A stretch of 64,000 nucleotides of DNA from positions 62,001 to 126,000 of the forward strand of contig MTEI01000007.1 of assembly GCA_002083775.1 (NCBI GenBank), in the 5' to 3' direction. This DNA comes from Rhodoferax ferrireducens. Lineage in GTDB: Bacteria > Pseudomonadota > Gammaproteobacteria > Burkholderiales > Burkholderiaceae_C. The notes beneath the pieces were generated by a model. The model was not told the DNA's origin. It made no database searches and saw only the letters and a program-made list of their open reading frames with translations. The translations under genes were made by a program, and so were the position numbers. Of this stretch, positions 16,683-27,439 are shown in pieces. The number at the start of each line of letters is the position of its first letter. Within the stretch, counting starts at the first letter, position 1.

Positions 16683-19157
16683 TCAGACCGCGTTCAGGGC
16701 CTTCAACACATGCTCGGGCGTGGCCGGTGCATTGAGCATCACGTGTGCGGTGCCCCGGGCGCGGGCCACAGCGTCGCGCAGCGCCTCAAACACGCTGATG
16801 GCCAGCATGAACGGTGGTTCACCCACGGCTTTGGAGCCGCCGACGTTGTCCTCGGTGTTGGGCGCGTCCCAAAATTCGACCTTGAAGTGCGCGGGCACGT
16901 CACCTGCCGTCGGGATTTTGTAGGTGCTGGGCGCGTGGGTGGTCAGCAGTCCCGCATCGTTCCAGACCAGTTCTTCGGTGGTGAGCCAGCCCATGCCCTG
17001 CACAAAACCGCCTTCGATCTGACCCACGTCAAGCCCGGGGTTGATCGAGCGGCCCACGTCATGCAGGATGTCCACGCGCAGCACCTTGTTTTCGCCCGTG
17101 AGCATGTCGATGGCTACCTCGGTACACGCCGCGCCATAAGCAAAGTAGTAAAACGGACGCCCGGTGAGCGTGGTTTTGTCGTAGTGGATCTTGGGGGTGC
17201 GGTAAAAGCCGTCGCTCCAGAGCTGGATGCGGTTGGCGTAGGCCTGTTTCACCACGTCATCGAAGGCGCGGATGCCTTTGGGTGTGATCACCTGGCCGTT
17301 GCGGAAGGTCACAGCGCCTGCGCCCAGGCCGTCGAGCCCGCCGACAAAGGCCGCCAGGTTGTCACGCACATGGCGCGCGGCAAACTGTGCCGCGCGGCCA
17401 TTCAGGTCGGTGCCAGCGGAAGCGGCCGTGGCGGAGGCATTGGGAATTTTGCTGGTGTCGCTGGCCGTGGCCAGCACCTTGTGCAGCGGCACGCCAAGCT
17501 CGTCGGCGACGATCTGCGCCACTTTGGTGTTCAGGCCCTGGCCCATTTCCACGCCGCCGTGGTTCACCTGCACGCTGCCGTCCAGGTACACATGCACCAA
17601 GGCACCCGCCTGGTTGAACAGCGTGGCGGTGAAGCTGATGCCGAATTTGACCGGCGTGATGGCGATACCGCGCTTCAGGGTGCTGTGGCTGGCATTCCAT
17701 AAAGAAATGGCCTCCAGCCTTTGTTGGTATTGGGCGGAAAGCTCCAGTTTTGAGAGTAAAGGCTGCAGAATGTTGCCTTCCACCTGCATGCCGTAATGCG
17801 TGGTGTCGCGGCGGGCGACGGTTGGCAAGTCGCCTGGAAGCGGAGCGCTTGTGGCCGAAACAGGGGTATCAACTGGCTCATCGCTGTAGAGGTTGCGCAG
17901 CCGCACCACCAGCGGGTCCAGGCCCAGATGGCGGGCGATGTCACCCAGAATGACCTCGGTGACGATCATGCCCTGCGGCCCGCCAAAACCGCGAAACGCG
18001 GTGTGACTCTGCGTGTTGAGCTTGCAGCGGTATGAAGTGATGGCCACGTCCTGCAGGTAGTAGGCGTTGTCTGCATGAAAAATGGCGCGATCAGCCACCG
18101 GGCCCGACAGATCGGCGCTGAAGCCGCAGTGTGCTGCCATCATCAGTTTCAAGCCGCACAGGCGCCCGGTATCGTCAAACCCCACGGTGTAGTCATAGCT
18201 GAACGGGTGGCGTTTGCCGGTGATCAAGAAGTCGTCGTCACGGTCCAGCCGCAGCTTCACCGGGCGCTTCACCTTGGCGGCGGCCACCGCGGCCCACACC
18301 GCCAGATGGCCCGCCTGGGTTTCCTTGCCACCGAAACCACCACCCAGGCGGCGGCATTCCACCCGCACGGCGTGGTTGTCCAGCCCCAGCGCGTGCGCCA
18401 CCCAGTGCTGCACCTCGCCGGGGTGCTGCGTGCTGCTGTAAATCAGCCACTGGTTTTGCTCTTGGGGTAGCGCATAGGCAATCTGGCCCTCCAGATAAAA
18501 GTGTTCCTGGCCACCCACTTCCAGCGTGCCGTGCAAGGTGTGCGGCGCGCTCGCCAGGGCAAGATCGGCGTCACCGCGTTTCACGGTAACGGGTGGCAAC
18601 ACGTAGCTTTGTGCCGCCAACGCATCTTTTACCGTCAGCAGAGCGGGCAAGGGGGCGATGTCAACCGTCACCAGCCGCGCGGCGCGCCGAGCCAGGTCAA
18701 CGCTCTCAGCCACCACGAGGCCAATCACCTGGCCGATGTGCTGCACGGTGTCGCTGGCAAACACCGGCTCGTCGCCAGCAAAGGCAGCCAGTACCGGGTC
18801 GCCGGGCACGTCACTGGCTAAAACAATAGCGTGAACCCCTTTAATGGAAAGGGCTGCAGCCGCATTTAGTCCAATGATCTTGCCGTGCGCCACGGTCGAC
18901 AGGATCGGCGCGGCGTGCACCGTGCCGCGTACCTCGGGCAGGTCGTCAATGTAGGGTGCAGCGCCAGCTACCTGGGCACGCGCGCTCTCATGCGGGGCCG
19001 CGCTGCCGCAGGCGGTTTTGTTGCTGGTGATATCCGTTGTGGCATCGGTTGTGGCGTTGGCGGCGGGTACGGCACTTGGGGCGGGTGCTGAAAGAGCAGC
19101 CTCAGGCAACCCAGCGCTTGCAGTGGCCCGTGTGACGGTATCTTGCAGGGTTGTCAT
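16683..19157 (-). CDS. xdhB: Xanthine dehydrogenase, molybdopterin-binding subunit XdhB
   Basis: The product has about 824 residues. The catalytic subunit oxidises hypoxanthine/xanthine to urate. Family motifs include AQVAGAAPYIDDLPE at about 62-76, EGQIAYALPQEQNQWLIYSS, ECRRLGGGFGGKET, HTAFRGFGGPQGM, GGVEMGQGLNTKVAQIVADE and the C-terminal VGGSKAVGEPPFMLAISVFEAL, which includes the catalytic-glutamate region. The first 55 residues are an unusual Ala/Thr/Pro-rich extension. Two copies of the dispersed repeat lie in frame. The ATG is 2 bases after the xdhA stop (a GTG at 19163 would overlap it by 4). No xdhC follows, although it usually does. Confidence 0.93.
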   Translation of the reverse strand: MTTLQDTVTRATASAGLPEAALSAPAPSAVPAANATTDATTDITSNKTACGSAAPHESARAQVAGAAPYIDDLPEVRGTVHAAPILSTVAHGKIIGLNAAAALSIKGVHAIVLASDVPGDPVLAAFAGDEPVFASDTVQHIGQVIGLVVAESVDLARRAARLVTVDIAPLPALLTVKDALAAQSYVLPPVTVKRGDADLALASAPHTLHGTLEVGGQEHFYLEGQIAYALPQEQNQWLIYSSTQHPGEVQHWVAHALGLDNHAVRVECRRLGGGFGGKETQAGHLAVWAAVAAAKVKRPVKLRLDRDDDFLITGKRHPFSYDYTVGFDDTGRLCGLKLMMAAHCGFSADLSGPVADRAIFHADNAYYLQDVAITSYRCKLNTQSHTAFRGFGGPQGMIVTEVILGDIARHLGLDPLVVRLRNLYSDEPVDTPVSATSAPLPGDLPTVARRDTTHYGMQVEGNILQPLLSKLELSAQYQQRLEAISLWNASHSTLKRGIAITPVKFGISFTATLFNQAGALVHVYLDGSVQVNHGGVEMGQGLNTKVAQIVADELGVPLHKVLATASDTSKIPNASATAASAGTDLNGRAAQFAARHVRDNLAAFVGGLDGLGAGAVTFRNGQVITPKGIRAFDDVVKQAYANRIQLWSDGFYRTPKIHYDKTTLTGRPFYYFAYGAACTEVAIDMLTGENKVLRVDILHDVGRSINPGLDVGQIEGGFVQGMGWLTTEELVWNDAGLLTTHAPSTYKIPTAGDVPAHFKVEFWDAPNTEDNVGGSKAVGEPPFMLAISVFEALRDAVARARGTAHVMLNAPATPEHVLKALNAV
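17707..17750. repeat. Dispersed palindromic repeat, copy inside xdhB (1)
   Basis: TGGCCTCCAGCCTTTGTTGG, then TTGGGCGGAAAGCTCCAG, matches the family. On the coding strand it yields LELSAQYQQRLEAISL, closely paralleling the peptide LELLAHTEQGLEANFS that another copy encodes in xdhA. Confidence 0.65.
18820..18869. repeat. Dispersed palindromic repeat, degenerate copy inside xdhB (2)
   Basis: AAAACAATAGCGTGAACCCC, then TTTAATGGAAAGGGCTGCAG, retains the CCCTTT/AAAGGG stem and the flanking TAGC and CAGC blocks. It encodes part of GLNAAAALSIKGVHAIVLA, a region normally present in the family. Confidence 0.4.
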
Positions 19158-19159
19158 GT

Positions 19160-20620
<1,461 letters not shown>

Positions 20621-20826
20621 AAAGGTCAGGGTCCCAAGGTGGCGGTCCGTGATGAAGGAGCATGGCAGCTTGCAGCAAGATTCCTGCCAGTGGTGGCATC
20701 GTCCTTGCTTGACTTGATTGTTGCGGTGGGCGGCATGAGCCCCGGTTTATTCAATACACTTCCGTCCAAAATAAATCTCACAATTTCGTTGTCTGGCATT
20801 TTGAAACAAATCCCGTGCGCTCGCCC

Positions 20827-22404
20827 ATGACCCTCCCCCGACTCCAGCTCAGTGGCATCACCAAGCGTTACCCCAGTGTGGTGGCCAACAGGGACGTGTC
20901 TTTGACGGTGTTGCCGGGCGAAACCCATGCTGTGCTGGGTGAAAACGGTGCCGGCAAATCGACGCTGATGAAAATCATCTACGGCTCGGTCAAGCCTGAC
21001 GAGGGCTCGGTGCTGTTCAACGGCCAGCCAGTGCACATCAAGAACCCGCAAGAGGCGCGGGCCTTGGGTATCAGCATGGTGTTTCAGCACTTCAGCCTGT
21101 TTGACACCATCACCGTGGCTGAAAACGTGTGGCTGGGTCTGAGCAAAACCTTGAGTCTGGCGGAAGTGACCCGCAGCATTGAGGCCAAAGCCGCCGAGTA
21201 TGGGCTGGATATCGACCCGGCGCGCCCGGTGCACACCTTGAGTGTGGGCGAGATGCAGCGGGTGGAGATCATCCGCGCACTGCTGACCAACCCGCAGCTC
21301 TTGATATTGGACGAACCGACCTCGGTGCTGACCCCACAGGCGGTGGAAAAACTCTTTGTGGTGCTCAAAAAGCTCGCTAGCGAGGGCTGCAGCATCCTCT
21401 ACATCAGCCACAAGCTGCATGAAATTCGCGAACTGTGCAACGCCTGCACGGTGCTGCGCGGTGGCAAGGTCACCGGCGTCTGCAACCCGGCCAACGAGAG
21501 CAACGCTTCGCTCTCCAGAATGATGATTGGCGCCGAGCCGCCGCAGCTCACGCACCGCGTGCAAGACCCGGGCCCAAGCGTGTTGCGGGTGAGTAACCTC
21601 ACGCTGGCGCGCGAGGACCAGTTTGGCGTGGATCTGGAAGCGATTTCGTTTGAAGTGCGTGCCGGTGAGGTGGTGGGCATTGCTGGCGTGTCGGGCAACG
21701 GCCAGAAGGAACTGCTGTGCGCCCTGTCGGGGGAAGACAGTCGCCCCAAACCCGGCAGTGTGCGCATGGGCCGGGTGGATGTATCAAGCATGCACCCGGG
21801 GCGCCGACGCAAGCTGGGCCTGCATTTTGTGCCAGAAGAGCGCCTGGGCCGCGGTGCCGTGCCGACGCTGTCACTGGCGCACAACCTGCTGCTGACGCGT
21901 CAGGAAGCCATTGCCTACCCGAGCTTTTTTGGCGGCTGGGTGCGCGTCAAACAGCTCGAAGCCCAGGCGGCTGACATTATTGGACGCTTCAAGGTCAAGG
22001 CCGGTGGGCCACGCTCGGTGGCACGTTCACTGTCAGGCGGCAATCTGCAGAAATTCATCGTCGGGCGTGAGATTGACGCCAACCCCAAACTGTTCATCGT
22101 CTCGCAACCCACCTGGGGCGTGGACGTGGGGGCGGCAGCCCAGATTCGTGGCGAAATTCTGGCGCTGCGCGACGCCGGTTGTGCAGTGCTGGTGGTCAGT
22201 GAAGAGCTGGACGAGCTGTTTGAGGTGTGTGACCGCCTGCATGTGATTGCGCGCGGCCAGTTGTCGCCCTCGGTGCCTGCGGCCGAGGCCACCGTCGAGA
22301 AAATTGGCGAGTGGATGAGCGGCCTGTGGGACTATGAAGTGCAGGCGCATCTGGCCGATATGGCAGCCACGGTGGACGTGGCGCAGGAAGCTGGCCATGC
22401 TTAA
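20827..22404 (+). CDS. ABC transporter ATP-binding protein of a BmpA-type (purine/nucleoside) importer
   Basis: The 525-residue protein holds two fused ATPase domains. The first has Walker A GENGAGKSTLMKII (about residues 39-52), signature LSVGEMQRVEII and Walker B LLILDEPTSVLTP. The second has a degenerate Walker A GVSGNGQKEL, signature LSGGNLQKFIVGREI and VVSEELDELFEVCDRLHVIA. This matches the NupO/YufO/RbsA-like class used with BMP-family binding proteins. ATG 20827 is chosen; a GTG at 20815 is an alternative. Its 3' end overlaps the first permease by 8 bases. Divergence from xdhAB suggests uptake of xanthine, hypoxanthine or nucleosides. Confidence 0.88.
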   Translation: MTLPRLQLSGITKRYPSVVANRDVSLTVLPGETHAVLGENGAGKSTLMKIIYGSVKPDEGSVLFNGQPVHIKNPQEARALGISMVFQHFSLFDTITVAENVWLGLSKTLSLAEVTRSIEAKAAEYGLDIDPARPVHTLSVGEMQRVEIIRALLTNPQLLILDEPTSVLTPQAVEKLFVVLKKLASEGCSILYISHKLHEIRELCNACTVLRGGKVTGVCNPANESNASLSRMMIGAEPPQLTHRVQDPGPSVLRVSNLTLAREDQFGVDLEAISFEVRAGEVVGIAGVSGNGQKELLCALSGEDSRPKPGSVRMGRVDVSSMHPGRRRKLGLHFVPEERLGRGAVPTLSLAHNLLLTRQEAIAYPSFFGGWVRVKQLEAQAADIIGRFKVKAGGPRSVARSLSGGNLQKFIVGREIDANPKLFIVSQPTWGVDVGAAAQIRGEILALRDAGCAVLVVSEELDELFEVCDRLHVIARGQLSPSVPAAEATVEKIGEWMSGLWDYEVQAHLADMAATVDVAQEAGHA

Positions 22405-23464
22405 GCTCGAAGCGCGCCCCGAGCCGTCACAGGTCTGGACCTATGCCTCGCCGCTGCTGGCGCTGGCCATCACCGTGCTGATTGGCACGCTGATGTTTGC
22501 CGCGCTGGGCAAAGACCCGGTCAAGGGGCTGCAGATGTTTTTCTGGCTGCCGATCCAGAGCGGTTATGCCTGGGGTGAATTGCTGGTCAAGGCCACGCCG
22601 CTATTGATCATCGCGCTGGGGCTGGCGGTGTGTTTTCGCTCGAATGTCTGGAACATTGGTGCCGAGGGGCAGTACATCATTGGCGCCATTTTTGCCGCCG
22701 GTGTAGCGCTGATGGCCGATGCATCTACCGGCGCCTGGATCGTGGTGCCGATTCTGCTGGCCGGCGTGCTGGGTGGCATGGTCTGGGCGGGCATCACCGC
22801 TTTGCTGCGCGACCGTTTTCACGCCAACGAGATTCTGGTGAGCCTGATGCTGGTGTACGTAGCGGTGCAACTGCTGAGCTACCTGGTGGGCGGGCCGTGG
22901 AAAGACCCGATGGGTTTCAACTTTCCGCAAAGCAAGACGTTTGACGCAGTCACGCGGATCCCGCGCCTGTTCACCACTTCAAGGGTCAACATCGGGGTGT
23001 TTTTTGCGCTGCTGGGAGTGGTCGGGTTGTGGGTGTTTCTGTTTCGCACCCGGGCCGGGTTTTCACTGCAGGTGGGCGGGCTGGCACCGGCAGCGGCGCG
23101 CTACGCCGGGTTTTCATCACGCAAGGCGTTGTGGACGGCGCTGCTGATCTCGGGCGGCGCGGCCGGGTTGGCCGGTGCGCTGGAGGTGGCTGGGCCCATT
23201 GGCCAGCTCACGCCCTATGTGCCAGCCGGGTACGGTTTTGCCGCCATCATCGTGGCCTATGTCGGGCGTCTGCACCCGGTGGGTATGGGGCTGTCGGCGC
23301 TGTTGATGAGCATGTTTTACATTGGTGGTGAGCTGGCTCAGTCGCGCATGGGGCTGACCAAATCGCTCACCGGGGTGTTTCAGGGCCTGCTGTTGTTCAG
23401 TTTGCTGGCATGCGACACGTTGGTGAACTACCGGCTGACCTTTCAGAAGAGAAGGAGCGCCTGA
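22397..23464 (+). CDS. ABC transporter permease 1 of the BmpA-type importer
   Basis: The 355-residue integral membrane protein (BPD_transp_2 family, NupP/YufP-like) has about ten helices. Typical elements are ATPLLIIALGLAVCFRSNVW and NIGAEGQYIIGAIFAAGVAL. ATG 22397 lies inside the end of the ATPase gene, suggesting translational coupling. Its stop TGA overlaps the next ATG by one base. The permease forms the membrane channel with the product of the next gene. Confidence 0.88.
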   Translation: MLKLEARPEPSQVWTYASPLLALAITVLIGTLMFAALGKDPVKGLQMFFWLPIQSGYAWGELLVKATPLLIIALGLAVCFRSNVWNIGAEGQYIIGAIFAAGVALMADASTGAWIVVPILLAGVLGGMVWAGITALLRDRFHANEILVSLMLVYVAVQLLSYLVGGPWKDPMGFNFPQSKTFDAVTRIPRLFTTSRVNIGVFFALLGVVGLWVFLFRTRAGFSLQVGGLAPAAARYAGFSSRKALWTALLISGGAAGLAGALEVAGPIGQLTPYVPAGYGFAAIIVAYVGRLHPVGMGLSALLMSMFYIGGELAQSRMGLTKSLTGVFQGLLLFSLLACDTLVNYRLTFQKRRSA

Positions 23465-24384
23465 TGGAGTCCTACGCGCTGTTGTTGGCCGCCACGCTGA
23501 ATGCGGGCACGGTGCTGGCGCTGGCCTCGCTGGGGCTGCTGATCAACGAAAAGGTCGGCATCGTCAACCTGGGCGCCGAAGGCATGATGCTGTGCGCCGC
23601 CATTGCCGGGTTTGCCACGGTCGTCACCACCGGTTCTGATGTGCTGGGGTTTGCCGCCGGGATGGCGGTGGGCGCGGTGCTGGCGGGCATCTTTGGCCTG
23701 CTGGTGATCTGGCTCAACACCAACCAATACGCCACCGGCTTGGCGTTAACGTTGTTTGGCACTGGTTTCTCGGCCTTTGTCGGCACCAGTTTTGTGCAGG
23801 CCAGGATGTCGGAGCGTGCGTCATTTGCCATTCCCTATTTGTCAGACATTCCGTTGGTGGGCCCGGCACTGTTCCGGCACCACCCGCTGGTGTACCTGAC
23901 CGTGCTGTTTGCGCTGGGGCTGATCTGGTTCATGTACCGCACGCGCAGTGGCTTGATCATGCGCAGTGTGGGCGAAAGCCCCGAGTCGGCGCACGCGCTG
24001 GGTTACCCGGTGCGCCGCATCCGGCTGCTTGCCGTGATGGTGGGCGGTGCGCTGTGCGGGCTGGCCGGGGCCTATATTTCGGTGGTCTACACGCCTCTGT
24101 GGGTGGAAGGTATGGTGGCGGGCAAAGGCTGGATTGCCCTGGCGCTCACCACCTTTGCCACCTGGCGCCCGGCACGGGTGTTGCTTGGGGCTTACCTGTT
24201 TGGCGGTGTGACGATGTTGCAGTTCCACCTGCAGGGTATCGGGGTCGATGTGCCGAGCCAGTTCCTGAGTATGTTGCCCTATCTGGCCACCATCGTGGTG
24301 CTGGCGCTGATCTCGCGTAACCCGCAGTGGATTCGCATCAACATGCCTGCCAGCATTGGCAAACCGTTTTATCCCGGTGCGTGA
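23464..24384 (+). CDS. ABC transporter permease 2 of the BmpA-type importer
   Basis: The 306-residue membrane protein (NupQ/YufQ-like) has about eight helices. It has ASLGLLINEKVGIVNLGAEG near the N-terminus, the signature also found in the first permease, and the cytoplasmic loop SVGESPESAHALGYPVRRIR. The ATG overlaps the preceding stop (TGATG). A strong hairpin follows at 24388 before the binding-protein gene, which may separate the stoichiometry of the two parts of the operon. Confidence 0.88.
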   Translation: MESYALLLAATLNAGTVLALASLGLLINEKVGIVNLGAEGMMLCAAIAGFATVVTTGSDVLGFAAGMAVGAVLAGIFGLLVIWLNTNQYATGLALTLFGTGFSAFVGTSFVQARMSERASFAIPYLSDIPLVGPALFRHHPLVYLTVLFALGLIWFMYRTRSGLIMRSVGESPESAHALGYPVRRIRLLAVMVGGALCGLAGAYISVVYTPLWVEGMVAGKGWIALALTTFATWRPARVLLGAYLFGGVTMLQFHLQGIGVDVPSQFLSMLPYLATIVVLALISRNPQWIRINMPASIGKPFYPGA

Positions 24385-24387
24385 GTC

Positions 24388-24418
24388 CGGGCCGATTTCT
24401 TCTTGACGAAATGGCCCG
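24388..24418 (+). promoter_or_regulatory. Hairpin between permease and binding-protein genes
   Basis: CGGGCC-G-ATTTC pairs with GAAAT-GGCCCG around an 8-nt loop; one G is bulged. No T run follows, so it is more likely an mRNA-stabilising or processing hairpin than a terminator. Such elements often allow higher levels of the binding protein than of the membrane parts; that role is inferred. Confidence 0.55.
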
Positions 24419-24480
24419 AGCTGCATTCATAATTGCTGTTTTTCCTTAACCCGTCTTAACCCCTTCCATAAGGACCTGAC

Positions 24481-25653
24481 ATGACTGATCTGCAAAAACG
24501 TATGCTGCTCAAGGCGGCTGCACTGACCGCCGTGGCCTCTGCCGCGTTGGTGGGCTGTGGCAAAAAAGAGGAGCCGGCGCCCGCGCCAGCACCTGCGCCC
24601 GCCCCGGTGGCATCAGCACCCGAACCTGCCAAGCCTGAACCTCTGAAGATTGGTTTTGCCTATGTTGGCCCGGTGGGCGACGGCGGCTGGACGTTTGCGC
24701 ATGACAACGGTCGCAAGGCCCTGGAGGCGGAATTTGGCGACAAGATCGTCACTTCGTTTGTTGAAAACGTGCCGGAATCGGCCGACGCCGAACGTGTCAT
24801 CCGCGACATGGCTGGGCAAGGCAACAAGCTGGTGTTTGGCACCACTTTCGGTTACATGGAACCCATGCTCAAGGTGGCGGCCGAATTCCCGGACGTGAAG
24901 TTTGAGCACGCCACCGGCTACAAACAAGCTGCCAACATGCGCACCTACGACAGCCGCACCTACGAAGGCGCATACATGGCCGGTGTGATTGCCGGCAAGA
25001 TGACCAAGAGCAACACGCTGGGTGTGGTGGCCTCGGTGCCAATTCCCGAAGTCATCCGCAACATCAACAGCTTCACCCTCGGTGCACAAAGCAGCAACCC
25101 CAAGATCAAGACCAAGGTGGTCTGGGTCAACACCTGGTTTGACCCACCGAAAGAAACCGAAGCCGCCACCAGCCTGATCAACGGCGGTGCTGATGTGTTG
25201 TTCCAGAACACCGACTCTCCCGCCGTGCTCAAGACCGCTGAAGCCAAGGGCAAACGCGCTTTCGGCTGGGATTCCGACATGACCGCCTACGGCCCGAAAG
25301 CCCACCTGGCCTCGGCCGTGATCAACTGGGGTCCGTATTACATCAAGGCCACCAAAGAAGCCCTGGACGGCGGCTGGACCGCTGGTGAAGGCACGCACAG
25401 CTGGTGGGGCGTGAAAGAAGGCGCGATTGACATCGTGGCCATCGCCGAAGACGTGCCCGCCGAAACCAAAGCCAAGGTGGAAGAAGTCAAGAAGGGCCTG
25501 GCCGATGGCAGTTTTGCCATCTGGAAAGGCCCGTTGAAAGACAGCGCCGGCAAGGAAGTGCTGGCCAAAGACGCGGTGGCTGACGACAAGTTCCTCAGCG
25601 GCATCAACTTCTACGTCAAGGGCGTGGAAGGCAAAGTGCCTGGCGCCAAGTAA
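24481..25653 (+). CDS. BMP-family ABC transporter substrate-binding lipoprotein
   Basis: The 390-residue exported lipoprotein has a signal with lipobox ALVGC (Cys about 26), a KKEE plus Pro/Ala linker, then the Bmp/PnrA fold: KIGFAYVGPVGDGGWTFAHD at about residues 57-76, RDMAGQGNKLVFGTTFGYM, EGAYMAGVIAGKMTKSN and GADVLFQNTDSPAVLK. PnrA/BmpA proteins bind purine nucleosides, and purine-binding variants exist. With xdhAB, two deaminases and guanine deaminase around it, a purine ligand is the likely choice. An efficient terminator follows. Confidence 0.88.
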   Translation: MTDLQKRMLLKAAALTAVASAALVGCGKKEEPAPAPAPAPAPVASAPEPAKPEPLKIGFAYVGPVGDGGWTFAHDNGRKALEAEFGDKIVTSFVENVPESADAERVIRDMAGQGNKLVFGTTFGYMEPMLKVAAEFPDVKFEHATGYKQAANMRTYDSRTYEGAYMAGVIAGKMTKSNTLGVVASVPIPEVIRNINSFTLGAQSSNPKIKTKVVWVNTWFDPPKETEAATSLINGGADVLFQNTDSPAVLKTAEAKGKRAFGWDSDMTAYGPKAHLASAVINWGPYYIKATKEALDGGWTAGEGTHSWWGVKEGAIDIVAIAEDVPAETKAKVEEVKKGLADGSFAIWKGPLKDSAGKEVLAKDAVADDKFLSGINFYVKGVEGKVPGAK

Positions 25654-25670
25654 ACTGGCTTCGCCCCAGG

Positions 25671-25696
25671 AAAAACCGCCTTCGGGCGGTTTTTTT
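25671..25696 (+). terminator. Rho-independent terminator after the BmpA-type operon
   Basis: AAAAACCGCC-TTC-GGGCGGTTTTTTT is a stable GC stem with a T tract 18 bases past the stop codon of the binding-protein gene. Confidence 0.9.
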
Positions 25697-25710
25697 CGTC
25701 TGCCTACTGA

Positions 25711-26760
<1,050 letters not shown>

Positions 26761-26811
26761 AGGCGTTTGCCGCGCCGGATGGCGGATCGACTCCGCCATG
26801 ACCAGCCTGCT

Positions 26812-27357
26812 TCAGCGCACCGGCACCCAGAGCTGCAGGCGCGGCAGCATCACCCGGTAGGGTGCCAGCAGCACTGCAGCCATCAGCCATTTGATGCTCA
26901 GGTCGCCAGCGGCCAGCGTCAGCCAGTTCATGTCCGAGCCGTAGAAGGCCAAAAAGAAGAAGATGGCGGTGTCCACAATCGAGGCCACCACCGAGCCAAT
27001 CAGCGGCGCTTTCCACCACGAACCGGCGCGCAGGCGGTTGAAGGCGACGATGTCAAGCATCTGACCCACAATAAAGGCCACGCCAGAGGCGACCGCAATG
27101 CGCCACGGCGCCAGCGCCAGCGATACCACCACCGCGATTGCAAAACCCACCCAGGCCACGCGCCGCGCTGCTTCATTGCCCACCGCGCGGTTGGTCAAAT
27201 CGGTGACCAAAAAAGCCACCGGGAAGGTGAAAGCACCCCAGGTCAGCCAGTCGTTGATCGGGAACTGCACCAAGTAGTTGGACGACACGATCACCAGCAA
27301 CATGGCCAGAATGGGCCGCCAGAGCGCAAAAAGGGGAGGGTGGAGCAGTGATTTCAT
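26812..27357 (-). CDS. VUT/YhhQ family membrane protein (possible queuosine-precursor transporter)
   Basis: The 181-residue integral membrane protein has about six helices. It has SSNYLVQFPINDWLTWGAFT, FPVAFLVTDLTNRAVGNEAA and IVGQMLDIVAFNRL, followed by GSVVASIVDTAIFFFLAF. These are the DUF165/VUT motifs; E. coli YhhQ imports the queuosine precursors preQ0/preQ1. Because preQ0 is a purine analogue and the gene lies among purine genes, a purine substrate is also conceivable, but that is inference. ATG 27357 is chosen; the 14-codon extension lacks hydrophobic family sequence. Confidence 0.8.
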   Translation of the reverse strand: MKSLLHPPLFALWRPILAMLLVIVSSNYLVQFPINDWLTWGAFTFPVAFLVTDLTNRAVGNEAARRVAWVGFAIAVVVSLALAPWRIAVASGVAFIVGQMLDIVAFNRLRAGSWWKAPLIGSVVASIVDTAIFFFLAFYGSDMNWLTLAAGDLSIKWLMAAVLLAPYRVMLPRLQLWVPVR

Positions 27358-27439
27358 GTCCCGATTATCGCTGTAGCGCTTTTTGGGCGGCCCATGCAAC
27401 TGAGAATCCGGCGCAAATTGGGTAAGCTCAGCGGTATTT

